From DATMAM01 sp035559995 (GTDB lineage: Bacteria > Desulfobacterota > Binatia > UBA9968): DNA of 64,000 nucleotides. Positions 33,621 to 42,189 of this stretch are shown here, in pieces. The stretch is from the NCBI GenBank assembly GCA_035559995.1, contig DATMAM010000023.1, forward strand, positions 1-64,000, in the 5' to 3' direction. The notes beneath the pieces were generated by a model. That model was given only the letters and a program-made list of their open reading frames with translations, searched no databases and was not told where the DNA came from. Within the stretch, counting starts at the first letter, position 1; every line of letters starts with the position of its first letter. The position numbers were made by a program, and so were the translations under genes.

Positions 33621-34721
33621 GTGAAGCTTACGATCGAACGATTCGAACAATCCGAAGCGCCGCGTGTGGAGACGTATCGCGCCTGGGTCGAGTCGCAAGG
33701 AATTCCAGTCATAAAGGGCTTTTACGTCCGGGATATCAGAACGGTCGAGGTCGCTCCATGGACGCTCAAGGGCGGCTTGGGGGCGCTGATCAATCTCGAA
33801 GGCGCCGGCGGCACGACGGATGCTTACGTTTGCGAAATCCCGGCCGGCGGAAGGTTGAAGCCGCAGAAGCACCTCTATGAGGAGATGGTGTATGTCGCGA
33901 CAGGGCATGGAGCGACGACTGTTTGGCAGAAAGAGGGCAAAAAGCACACCTTCGAATGGGGAGCGGGAAGCCTGTTCGCGATTCCGCTGAACGCCTACTA
34001 CCAGCACTTCAACGCGAGCGGCAGCGAGCCCGCGCGCTACCTCGCCGTTACCAACGCGCCCTTCATGATGAATCTCTTTCACAACGTCGACTTTATTTTC
34101 GAGAACGAGTTTCCATTCACGGACCGTTTCGACCCGAACGACGAAAGTTTTTTCAGCGCAAGCGCGAAGCTTTACGGCCGCTCGTGGATGTCGATCAATT
34201 TTGTCGCCGATACGCACGCGCTCAGCTTGGGTGAGCAAAGCGAGCGCGGCCCCGGCGCAAAAAATATGAAGTTCGATCTGGCGGGCCAGATCATGTCCGC
34301 TCATATCTCAGAGTTTGCCGTAGGGACGTACAAAAAGGCCCACTACCATGGACCCGGCGCTCACGTGCTCATTCTCAGCGGCCAGGGCTATTCGCTGCTT
34401 TGGCCGCAGGGAAGCCGTGAAAGGACAAAAGTAGAGTGGGGACCTGGAAGCCTCATCGTGCCGCCCCAGCTTTGGTTTCACCAGCATTTGAACTCGGGCA
34501 ACGCACCGGCGCGTTATCTTGCGCTCAGGTGGAACAATTGGCGCTATCCGTTCGTGAAAATGGTTGAAGGCTCGCGACGGCAGAGCGTCAAAGAGGGCGG
34601 GACGCAGTTGGAATACGAAGACGAGGATCCGGAGATCCATCAAGAATTCGAAACGATTCTAAGGCATGCCGGAGCCAGGTGCCGGATGGGGAGGGTGCAT
34701 CCGTTCTGTACGGCAAAGTAA
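33621..34721 (+). CDS. Bicupin protein, second paralogue
   Basis: About 366 aa, two cupin barrels. It shares PLNAYYQHFNASGSEPARY with the third copy and AHYHGPGAHVLILSGQGYSL with the family C-terminal motif; QLWFHQHLNSGNAPARYLAL closes the second barrel. Putative metal-binding His lie in both halves. GTG at 33621 is preferred; a TTG at 33588 would start inside the repeat element. The last residues (GRVHPFCTAK) resemble the end of the third copy (GSYHPGCTQK). It precedes an iron-type receptor/permease pair by 88 bp, paralleling the third copy. Confidence 0.83.
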   Translation: MKLTIERFEQSEAPRVETYRAWVESQGIPVIKGFYVRDIRTVEVAPWTLKGGLGALINLEGAGGTTDAYVCEIPAGGRLKPQKHLYEEMVYVATGHGATTVWQKEGKKHTFEWGAGSLFAIPLNAYYQHFNASGSEPARYLAVTNAPFMMNLFHNVDFIFENEFPFTDRFDPNDESFFSASAKLYGRSWMSINFVADTHALSLGEQSERGPGAKNMKFDLAGQIMSAHISEFAVGTYKKAHYHGPGAHVLILSGQGYSLLWPQGSRERTKVEWGPGSLIVPPQLWFHQHLNSGNAPARYLALRWNNWRYPFVKMVEGSRRQSVKEGGTQLEYEDEDPEIHQEFETILRHAGARCRMGRVHPFCTAK

Positions 34722-34809
34722 AAACGGATAGGGATAGACGGCGGTAGGGGCAGACCCGCGTGTCTGCCGCTGGGCAAAGTTCATCCAGCCCGCTGGAGGA
34801 AAAAAGCAG

Positions 34810-35865
34810 ATGGCAATTTTGTTACAGCTTGCATGCGCGGTCCTTTTGGCGCTCGTGTTCATCGCGCGCGCGCTGGCTCAAGATCAGAAGCTGATGGACA
34901 GGATCATCGCCGGCGCCAGGAAAGAAGGTCAGGTCAAGGTGGGGCTTACGACCCGCTGGGAGGAAGGAGGGAAGCCGGCGGCAAAAAGAATCGTCGAGCT
35001 GTTTCAATCGCGCTATCCGTTTGTGAAGGTGGATTACGAGCGCATCGGCGGCTCGCGCGAGCGCGAGCGGGTCTTGTCGGAGCTCGCGGCCGGCAGGGTG
35101 TCGCACGACGTGGCGGTTCTCAGCAGCACGCAGGTGCCGGTCGCGCTCAAGGCAAACCTTATTGAGCGGATTGATTGGAAGGCCTTTGCTGTTCACCCGA
35201 GACACATCCACCAAGATGGCGGCGGGGTTTTCTACCGCTCGCAGGTTTACGGGATCGCATATAATCGGAAACTCGTCCCGGACAGTATCGGTGAAAAACT
35301 CACCTGGGAGGACTGCGCGGACCCGAAGTGGAAGAAAAAAGTCGCTATGGATAACCGGCCGCGCCACCTGGAAATCTTTTGGCAACCGCACGTCTGGGGG
35401 CGCGAGAAGACGCTCACGCACGCGCGCGCGCTTGCGGCCAACCAGACGACGTTCGAGCGCTCGCGCTCCGACGGCATGACGAAGCTTTCCCTCGGCGAAT
35501 ACCCGATCTTTTGCGGCGCCACGTATTCCACGTACAAGGAGCTGGTCACCTACCGCGAGGCCAGACACCTGGGCTACACACTGCCCGAGCCCGTGCCCGT
35601 TCCTCAAGGCGACGTTGTTTTTGTGCCGCGCGGCGCAGCCCACCCGAACGCGGGAACGCTGTGGATCGTGTGGTCGCTCACCGAGGAAGGGCAGAAAATT
35701 CTCGACGCGGTGGAGTTCAGCGGGAGCCCGTTCATTCCCGGAACGGAGCTTCAAAAATTGTTGAAGGGCAAGAAGGCGGTCTGGTACGAGCCCCAGTACG
35801 CCGCCAAGGCCGAAGAGATCCTCAAAGAGATCATCGAGGCGATAGGACTTCCGATCGTTCGGTAA
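34810..35865 (+). CDS. Iron/thiamine-type ABC transporter substrate-binding protein
   Basis: Periplasmic receptor of 351 aa. The signal peptide (LLQLACAVLLALVFIARALA) is followed by the typical mature start MDRIIAGARKEGQVKVGLTT. Other family segments are LTWEDCADPKWKKKVAMDN and VPQGDVVFVPRGAAHPNAGT. ATG at 34810 has GGAGG upstream. The permease starts 6 bp after its stop, so they are one unit. It is only distantly related to the two other iron-type receptors in the window. Ligand unknown: ferric ion, polyamine, thiamine or an organic acid are all possible for this class. Confidence 0.85.
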   Translation: MAILLQLACAVLLALVFIARALAQDQKLMDRIIAGARKEGQVKVGLTTRWEEGGKPAAKRIVELFQSRYPFVKVDYERIGGSRERERVLSELAAGRVSHDVAVLSSTQVPVALKANLIERIDWKAFAVHPRHIHQDGGGVFYRSQVYGIAYNRKLVPDSIGEKLTWEDCADPKWKKKVAMDNRPRHLEIFWQPHVWGREKTLTHARALAANQTTFERSRSDGMTKLSLGEYPIFCGATYSTYKELVTYREARHLGYTLPEPVPVPQGDVVFVPRGAAHPNAGTLWIVWSLTEEGQKILDAVEFSGSPFIPGTELQKLLKGKKAVWYEPQYAAKAEEILKEIIEAIGLPIVR

Positions 35866-35871
35866 GCGATC

Positions 35872-37596
35872 ATGACGGAGAGGCGCTCGGCGGGCACGCT
35901 CGTCTTCTTTGCGCTCGTCGTCGGGATTCTCCTCTGGCTGATCCTCATCCCGCTCGGCCAGATGTTTCTCAACAGTTTCCGCACCGGTCATCCGGTCGCT
36001 CCCGGCCCGTTCACGTTCAAGAATTACACCACCGCCTACACCAACCCGCTCACCTACCGGATGATTCTCAACACCGTCGCCTTTGCCGGCGCCGGCACGG
36101 CGATCACGGTGGGGATCGCGGTCTTGTTTGCCTGGCTCTTGGAGCGCACGAACCTTCCGCTCCGAAATCTCTGCTGGAGCCTGCTGCTCGTGCCCATGGC
36201 GATGCCGGGGCTGCTGTTCTCGATCGCTTACGTGTTTCTGTTCGCGCCGCAGAGCGGGGTCGTCAACGTGTTTTTGCGCGCCGCGCTCGAAAGCTTGGGA
36301 TTTTCGATCTCCGAAGGGCCGATCAACATTTATTCGCTGGGCGGAATGATCTTCCTCGACGGCATCCGTGGAGTCACGACGGTGTTTTTAATCATCGCCG
36401 GCGCTTTTCGGATGACGGACCCGGCGTTTGAAGAAGCGTCGTGGGCCGCCGGAGCGCACAACTGGACCACCGTGCGCCGCATCACGCTGCCGGTTCTGAA
36501 GCCGGCGCTCCTCGCCGCGACGATCTACGAGTTTACCTCTTCGATGGAGTCCTTCGAGGCGCCGCTCGTCGTCGGCCTGCCCGCGGGCGTGTACGTTTAC
36601 AGCACCATGATCTACGTTTCCACGCGCGAGCCGATCGCCAACTACGGTCTCGGCGCGGCTTTCGGCGGGAGTTATTTCTTGCTCGCGGTCGCTTTCGCCT
36701 ATCTTTATCAACGCGCGGTGTTGCTCCAAAGCGAGCGCTTCGCCACGGTCACGGGAAAGGCTTACCGGCCGCGCGTCATGGAGCTCGGCCCGTGGCGTTA
36801 CCCGGCGCTGGCGCTTTTCTTTATCTATTTTCTGATCGCCGTTGCGCTCCCGCTCGCGGTGCTGATCTGGACCTCGCTTCTGCGTTTTTACGAGCCCCCT
36901 TCCTGGGAAGCGCTGTCGAAAATGACGCTCGATAATTATCGTCTGATTTTTCGCGAGCGCGGCGTCCTCACGGCCGCGTGGAACACGCTGATTGTGACCG
37001 TATTCACGGCGACCGCAACCGTCGCGTTGTCCTTTTCGGTCTCCTGGCTGGTCGTGCGCACCAAGGTGAAAGGTCGATTCGCGCTCGACGCTTTGACCTT
37101 CGCGTCGCACGCGGTTCCCGGCGTCGTGGTCGCGCTTTCGTTTATCCTCGTCTATCTGCAGCCGCCTTTCCGCTACCTGGGGCTTTACGGCACCGTATGG
37201 ATTGTCTCGCTTGCGCTCATCACCCAGTATCTGGCTTTCGGGACGCGCGCGACCAACGCCGCGATCACGCAGATCCACAGAGAGCTCGAAGAGGCGGGGG
37301 AGGTGAGCGGAGCCGGAAAAGTCCGCGTCCTCTGGCAGATCACGTATCCGCTCATCCGGCCGGCCTTCGTTTCGGCGTGGATCTGGGTCGCGGCCCATGC
37401 GGTGCGGTCGTTTTCGATCCCGCTGCTTTTGGCCAGCCGCGAGAACCGAACTTTGTCCGTCATGCTCTGGTATTTCTGGGACGAGGAGGGCAACAAGGCC
37501 GCCGCCGCGGCCCTGGGGGTGTTGTTGATTTTACTTTTGACTTTTTTCACGTTTTCGGGAAGGGTACTCATTGCCAGAGGCTTTAGCCAGCGATAG
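35872..37596 (+). CDS. Fused two-domain ABC permease, iron type
   Basis: Inner-membrane permease of 574 aa with two consecutive binding-protein-dependent transport domains, as in FbpB/AfuB. The EAA loops that contact the ATPase are EEASWAAGAHNWTTVRRITL in the first half and EEAGEVSGAGKVRVLWQITY in the second. About 12 transmembrane helices are expected from the hydrophobic runs. It follows the receptor by 6 bp and precedes a second receptor by 65 bp. No ATPase lies next to it; the only one in the cluster is at 42190-43302. Confidence 0.9.
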   Translation: MTERRSAGTLVFFALVVGILLWLILIPLGQMFLNSFRTGHPVAPGPFTFKNYTTAYTNPLTYRMILNTVAFAGAGTAITVGIAVLFAWLLERTNLPLRNLCWSLLLVPMAMPGLLFSIAYVFLFAPQSGVVNVFLRAALESLGFSISEGPINIYSLGGMIFLDGIRGVTTVFLIIAGAFRMTDPAFEEASWAAGAHNWTTVRRITLPVLKPALLAATIYEFTSSMESFEAPLVVGLPAGVYVYSTMIYVSTREPIANYGLGAAFGGSYFLLAVAFAYLYQRAVLLQSERFATVTGKAYRPRVMELGPWRYPALALFFIYFLIAVALPLAVLIWTSLLRFYEPPSWEALSKMTLDNYRLIFRERGVLTAAWNTLIVTVFTATATVALSFSVSWLVVRTKVKGRFALDALTFASHAVPGVVVALSFILVYLQPPFRYLGLYGTVWIVSLALITQYLAFGTRATNAAITQIHRELEEAGEVSGAGKVRVLWQITYPLIRPAFVSAWIWVAAHAVRSFSIPLLLASRENRTLSVMLWYFWDEEGNKAAAAALGVLLILLLTFFTFSGRVLIARGFSQR

Positions 37597-37661
37597 GCGC
37601 CCCTTGCGGAGGTACCGAGTTCCCGTCCTGCGCCGAGGCAATCGGAATTAGGAGGTTGAAG

Positions 37662-38801
37662 ATGGCTGTTTTCGTGAGACACAGGCCCGCAAGAGCGAGG
37701 ATGGCGTGCGCCGCGGCGCTTCTCGGAGGCGCGCTGGCGGCGCCGGCCGCGGCGCAGTCTGACTGGAAGCGCGCATGGGAGCAGACGCTCGCCGCCGCCA
37801 AAAAAGAAGGACAGGTGACGATCTATATCTACCGCTACGAGAGAGTCCTGGAGGAGTTCAAGAAAGACTATCCCGATATCAAGGTGGTCTCGGTCGCGGG
37901 CAGGGGATCGCAGCTCACCACCAGAATCATTACCGAAAGGCGGGCCGACAAGTTCATCCCCGACGTTTACAGCGGCGGCGCGAACGGGAATCTCGAGATC
38001 CTGTACAAAGGTAAGGTCCTCGACCCGATCAAGCCGGCTCTGATTTTGCCGGAGGTGACCGACGAATCGAAATGGTACGGCGGCGAGCACCGCTATGCGG
38101 ACCCGGAAAAGAAATATATCTTCGCTTACCTCGCAAGCCCAAGCTCGGCCCAGCTGCACTACAACACGCAGCTCGTCAATCCGAAGGAGTTCAAGTCCAT
38201 CTGGGACGTGACGCATCCAAAGTGGAAGGGAAAGATCGTTTCGCTCGACCCGCGCGATACGGGCATGGGAGCGACGATGCAGTTTCTCTATTACCATCCC
38301 GAGATCGGGCCCGAATTCATGAGAAAGTTCTTCGGCGGCATGGATGCGACGTTCAGCAAGAACTTCCGCCAGATGACCGACTGGCTGGCGCAGGGAAAAT
38401 TCGCCATCTGCATGGGCTGCAAGGACTCGCTGCGCGCCAAGAACCAGGGCCTGCCGGTCGACGAGTTCGAGACGGAGGGTTGGAAGGAGGGCGCGAGCTT
38501 CTCCACGGGGGGCGGTTCTCTCAGCCTGCTCAATCGCGCGCCGCATCCCAACGCCGCGAAGGTCTTCATCAACTGGTTTCTTTCGCGCCGCGGCCAGATA
38601 GCCCTGCAAAAGCTTGCCGATCCCGACGATCCGCCGAACTCCCGCCGCATCGACATTCCCAAAGACGACGTGCCGCCCGGGAACCGCCTGAAGGAAGGCG
38701 CGAGGTACTTCGACGTGGTGCGCCCCGAATATTCCGACATGGGGCGGATCTTCGAGCTCGCGAAAGAGATCATGAAGGCCAACGAGAGCAGGCAGAGGTG
38801 A
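37662..38801 (+). CDS. Iron/thiamine-type ABC transporter substrate-binding protein
   Basis: Periplasmic receptor of 379 aa with signal peptide (RMACAAALLGGALAAPAAAQ). It is a paralogue of the receptor at 25447-26619: both contain ILPEVTDESKW, the NPKWKGKI-like segment, a Cys-Gly-Cys-type patch (ICMGCKDSLRAKNQGLPV) and WFLSRRGQ. ATG at 37662 has GGAGG 6 nt upstream; the TTG at 37656 is too close to that site. With the preceding receptor/permease pair it suggests two receptors share one permease. Confidence 0.87.
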   Translation: MAVFVRHRPARARMACAAALLGGALAAPAAAQSDWKRAWEQTLAAAKKEGQVTIYIYRYERVLEEFKKDYPDIKVVSVAGRGSQLTTRIITERRADKFIPDVYSGGANGNLEILYKGKVLDPIKPALILPEVTDESKWYGGEHRYADPEKKYIFAYLASPSSAQLHYNTQLVNPKEFKSIWDVTHPKWKGKIVSLDPRDTGMGATMQFLYYHPEIGPEFMRKFFGGMDATFSKNFRQMTDWLAQGKFAICMGCKDSLRAKNQGLPVDEFETEGWKEGASFSTGGGSLSLLNRAPHPNAAKVFINWFLSRRGQIALQKLADPDDPPNSRRIDIPKDDVPPGNRLKEGARYFDVVRPEYSDMGRIFELAKEIMKANESRQR

Positions 38802-38908
38802 AGAGGGAGAAGGGGACGGGAGCGGCAGCGGTCATCAACCGAGCCCAATCCAGCCCGATTGAAAAAGCCGGAATAATTGCATAGTAGAAACGGCTACCGG
38901 GCAAACGC

Positions 38909-39239
38909 ATGCTCTCCGAGGAGCATAAGGAATTCCTAAGCCGCGTGGGTGCGGAAATCCCCGCAGGGACCTCGCTCGCGCGCCGTGGGCACCCGGCGGC
39001 CGCAGGCGGAAAGATGACGGAAGAGCGGCCGATCCGAGCGGTCAAGCCGCCGGCATCTTGTTCGGCTACCTTGGGCCGAAGAGCGCGCCGCTTTTCCGGA
39101 AAAATCGCTTACAGAACGGCTCGAAACCGTGCTCGCGGGCGGCGCACCGCCGGGAGTCGTTTGCGAGGCGCAAGACAGGCGCGCGATCGAATTTGACGCC
39201 GCCCGCCCAAGGACCGGGGTAAGGCGGAAAGCGGCTTGA
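38909..39239 (+). pseudogene. Decayed Rieske-type ring-hydroxylating oxygenase
   Basis: Three pieces in changing frames line up with Rieske non-heme iron oxygenase alpha subunits. From 38909: MLSEEHKEFLSRVGAEIPAG and HPAAAGGKMTEERPIRAVKP (N-terminus). Around 39050 in another frame: LFGYLGPKSAPLF (the FGYLGPEPAPLL segment). From about 39109: LTERLETVLAGGAPPGVV, like the C-terminal end, stop at 39239. The Rieske CxH/CxxH site and the iron-binding core are missing, so a large internal deletion has occurred. The rest of 38802-39262 is non-coding. Confidence 0.55.
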
Positions 39240-39262
39240 ACGAACGCTGTTGGAGGAGAACT

Positions 39263-40387
39263 ATGGCGCAGCAGGTCGACCCGAAAAGCAAAGATTACAT
39301 TCCCGAGCGCTACGACACCTACAAGCACTGGCAAGAGGCGCAAAAGATTCCAGTGGTGCGCGGCTTTTTCATCGAGGACATCAACAGCGTCGAACTTGCG
39401 CCGTGGGACCTCAAAGGCGGGCTCGCCTCGTTCGTGATTCTCGACGGCACCGGGGGCGTCAACGACGCCTATATCTGCGAGATTCCTCCGGGGCAAAAGC
39501 TCAAGCCGCAAAAGCACCTGTACGAGGAGATGGTCTACGTGACCAAGGGACACGGCGCGACCACCGTCTGGCAAAAACAGGGAAAGAAGCACACGTTCGA
39601 ATGGGGACCCGGAAGCCTGTTTGCGATTCCGCTGAACGCCTACTACCAGCACTTCAACGCGAGCGGTAGCGAGCCCGCGCGCTATTTTGCGGTGACGAAC
39701 TCTTGCTTCATGATCAATCTCTTTCACAACGTCGATTTCATCTTCAACGACGACTACTCCTTTCTCGACCGGTTCGACCCCGACACGCCGGATTATTTTA
39801 GCGGCAACGGCGAGCTCTTCGGCCGGTTTTTCATGTCGACCAATTTTGTCCCCGATACGCGGACGATCAAGCTGGCGGACTATAGCGAGCGCGGCAAGGG
39901 CAGCACGAACATGAAATTCGACCTCGCGCGCCAGACGATGTGCGCGCATATCTCGGAGTTTCCCGTCGGCACCTACAAAAAGGCGCACCGCCACGGGCCC
40001 GGCGCGCACGTCGTGATCCTGAGCGGGAAGGGCTACTCGATTCTCTGGCCGCGCGAGAAGGAGTACCACCGCGTCGATTGGAAGCCCGGCAGCGTGGTCG
40101 TGCCGCCGGATCAATGGTTTCACCAGCACTTCAACTCGGGGGCTGAGCCGGCGCGCTATCTCGCGCTGAGATGGAACAACTGGCGCTTTCGTTTTCTACG
40201 GATGAACGAAGAAGGGTCGACCTACACCGACGTCAAAAAAGGCGGCGCGCAAATCGAATTCGAGGACGAGGACCCCGTGATCCACCGGGACTTCGAGGCG
40301 GCGATTCGCGCCGCCGGCGCCGAGTGCCAAATGGGGTCGTATCACCCCGGCTGCACCCAAAAGAGCGCGGGGCTACGGACCGCCTGA
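39263..40387 (+). CDS. Bicupin protein, third paralogue
   Basis: 374 aa with two cupin barrels, closest to the second copy: both have KPQKHLYEEMVYV, GHGATTVWQK, FAIPLNAYYQHFNASGSEPA and SLADY/GEQSERG-type linkers. The C-terminal barrel has AHRHGPGAHVVILSGKGYSI and PPDQWFHQHFNSGAEPARYL. ATG at 39263 has GGAGGAG upstream, clearly the right start. The permease begins 13 bp after its stop, so it is cotranscribed with an ABC transporter. That link suggests the bicupin acts on the imported compound, but this is inference. Confidence 0.86.
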   Translation: MAQQVDPKSKDYIPERYDTYKHWQEAQKIPVVRGFFIEDINSVELAPWDLKGGLASFVILDGTGGVNDAYICEIPPGQKLKPQKHLYEEMVYVTKGHGATTVWQKQGKKHTFEWGPGSLFAIPLNAYYQHFNASGSEPARYFAVTNSCFMINLFHNVDFIFNDDYSFLDRFDPDTPDYFSGNGELFGRFFMSTNFVPDTRTIKLADYSERGKGSTNMKFDLARQTMCAHISEFPVGTYKKAHRHGPGAHVVILSGKGYSILWPREKEYHRVDWKPGSVVVPPDQWFHQHFNSGAEPARYLALRWNNWRFRFLRMNEEGSTYTDVKKGGAQIEFEDEDPVIHRDFEAAIRAAGAECQMGSYHPGCTQKSAGLRTA

Positions 40388-40400
40388 GGGAGGTGGCAAG

Positions 40401-42143
40401 GTGGAGTACACCGAAACTGCGCCGATCGGCAGGCAAAAAGCGTCCTGGCTGCCCAGTTTCGACGGCGGGCTTGCGCTGATGGTGGTCCTCATCGGGACGC
40501 TGGGCTTCTACATCGTCTATCCTCTTCTTTTGATCCTGATCAACAGCTTCAACGTGGCGACGATCGCCGAGCCGCCGGTCTATGGGCTCAAGGCATGGCA
40601 GGAGGCGTTCAGCGAGCCGGGCATCTGGCAGTCGCTCTGGAACAGCATCAAGATCGCCATCGTGTTGCAGGGGATCGCGCTCCCGTTCGCCGTCTTTACC
40701 TCATGGCTTCTCGCGCGGACGAACATCCCTTTCGCGCGCGGTTTTGAATTCGGCTTTTGGATTTCTTTTATCCTGCCGAATATCGCCACGACTTTCGGTT
40801 GGATCCTGCTGCTCGATCCGAATACCGGCCTTTTCAACTCGTGGATCAAGTCGATCCCGGGGCTGGGCAGCGTCAATTTCAACATCTACTCTTTTTGGGG
40901 CATCATCTGGGCCCATCTGATGGCGAACGGCATCTCGACCAAGGTGATGCTCATGACGCCGGCTTTTCGCCGGATGGACGCGGCGATGGAGGAAGCGAGC
41001 CGGATGTCGGGCGCCAATACGCTGGTGACCATGCTCAGGATCACCGTGCCGATCATGACCCCGGTCCTGATCGTCGTTTTTCTGCTGAGCGTGATTCGCA
41101 TCTTTAGCAGCTTCGAAACCGAGCTCCTACTCGGGATCCCGTGGGGCTTTTACGTCTATTCGACCAAGATCGTCGATCTGGCGCGGCAAGAGCCGCCGCT
41201 GGTGAGCCACGCGGCGGCGCTCGGGAGCATTGTCCTTCTTTTCCTCGCGGCCTTTATCCCGCTGCAAAGAAAGCTGATCGCGCGCCGCCAGTTCACCACG
41301 GTGACGAGCCAGTACAAGCCCAAGATCATCGATTTGGGAATTTGGAAGTGGCCCGCAACCGCGTTCGTCGGCCTGGTGGTGTTGCTGCTCGATGTGGTGC
41401 CGGTGTTGAGCGTCATCGGCGGCAGCTTCATGGTGCGGTTTGGATTTTTCAACCTGCCCCGGACCTGGACGCTGGAGTACTGGCAGATGGCGCTCACGGA
41501 TTCCCGGCTCCTGCTCGCGCTCAAAAATACGCTGATCATCGCGGGCAGCGCGGCCGTCATCGGCCCGATCATCTTTTCCCTGGTGGCCTACGTTCTGGTG
41601 CGCACGCGCCTTCCCGGCCGCAATATCCTGGATTCCATCTGCTGGCTGCCGTCGGCGGTTCCCGGCGTGCTTTCGGGGCTCGGGCTTCTATGGATGTTTC
41701 TCGGCACGCCGTTTTTCCGGCCGCTCTACGGGACGCTCTTTCTTTTGATGATCGCGTCGATCCTGAGCGGCGTGACGCTGGCGACGCAGATCTTCAAAGC
41801 GAACTTCGTCCAGCTCGGCAAAGAGCTGGAGGAGGCGTCGCGCATGTCCGGGGCGGGATTCTGGCGCACGTACGTCAAGATCGTCCTCCCGCTGATGATG
41901 CAGACGATGGTTTTGATCGCGGTCATCAAGTTCATGTTCGCCGCGCAGCAGACATCGAGCATTATCCTGCTGGCGACGTCCGAATCCCGGACGCTCTCGC
42001 TGCTCGCGTTGGATCAAGTCGCTTCCGGCGGGCGCGAGGTCGCGAGCATCACGGTCATCCTCATCATGGCGCTGACGGTCGGCGTCGCTTTGGTCGCGCG
42101 CTCGTTGGGCTTCAAGGCGGGCATTCGGGCGGAGTCGTCCTGA
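40401..42143 (+). CDS. Fused two-domain ABC permease, iron type
   Basis: Inner-membrane permease of 580 aa with two transport domains. EAA loops are EEASRMSGANTLVTMLRITV and EEASRMSGAGFWRTYVKIVL, which are nearly identical at their cores. This suggests internal duplication or exchange. GTG at 40401 with GGAGGTG upstream. It lies 13 bp after the third bicupin and 46 bp before the ATPase. No receptor is immediately adjacent; the closest is at 37662-38801, upstream of the Rieske relic. It is a different permease from the one at 35872. Confidence 0.9.
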   Translation: MEYTETAPIGRQKASWLPSFDGGLALMVVLIGTLGFYIVYPLLLILINSFNVATIAEPPVYGLKAWQEAFSEPGIWQSLWNSIKIAIVLQGIALPFAVFTSWLLARTNIPFARGFEFGFWISFILPNIATTFGWILLLDPNTGLFNSWIKSIPGLGSVNFNIYSFWGIIWAHLMANGISTKVMLMTPAFRRMDAAMEEASRMSGANTLVTMLRITVPIMTPVLIVVFLLSVIRIFSSFETELLLGIPWGFYVYSTKIVDLARQEPPLVSHAAALGSIVLLFLAAFIPLQRKLIARRQFTTVTSQYKPKIIDLGIWKWPATAFVGLVVLLLDVVPVLSVIGGSFMVRFGFFNLPRTWTLEYWQMALTDSRLLLALKNTLIIAGSAAVIGPIIFSLVAYVLVRTRLPGRNILDSICWLPSAVPGVLSGLGLLWMFLGTPFFRPLYGTLFLLMIASILSGVTLATQIFKANFVQLGKELEEASRMSGAGFWRTYVKIVLPLMMQTMVLIAVIKFMFAAQQTSSIILLATSESRTLSLLALDQVASGGREVASITVILIMALTVGVALVARSLGFKAGIRAESS

Positions 42144-42189
42144 GCGCCACGAAACGGGCAAGGGAAATCGATCCGAGGGCACCAGGCGA

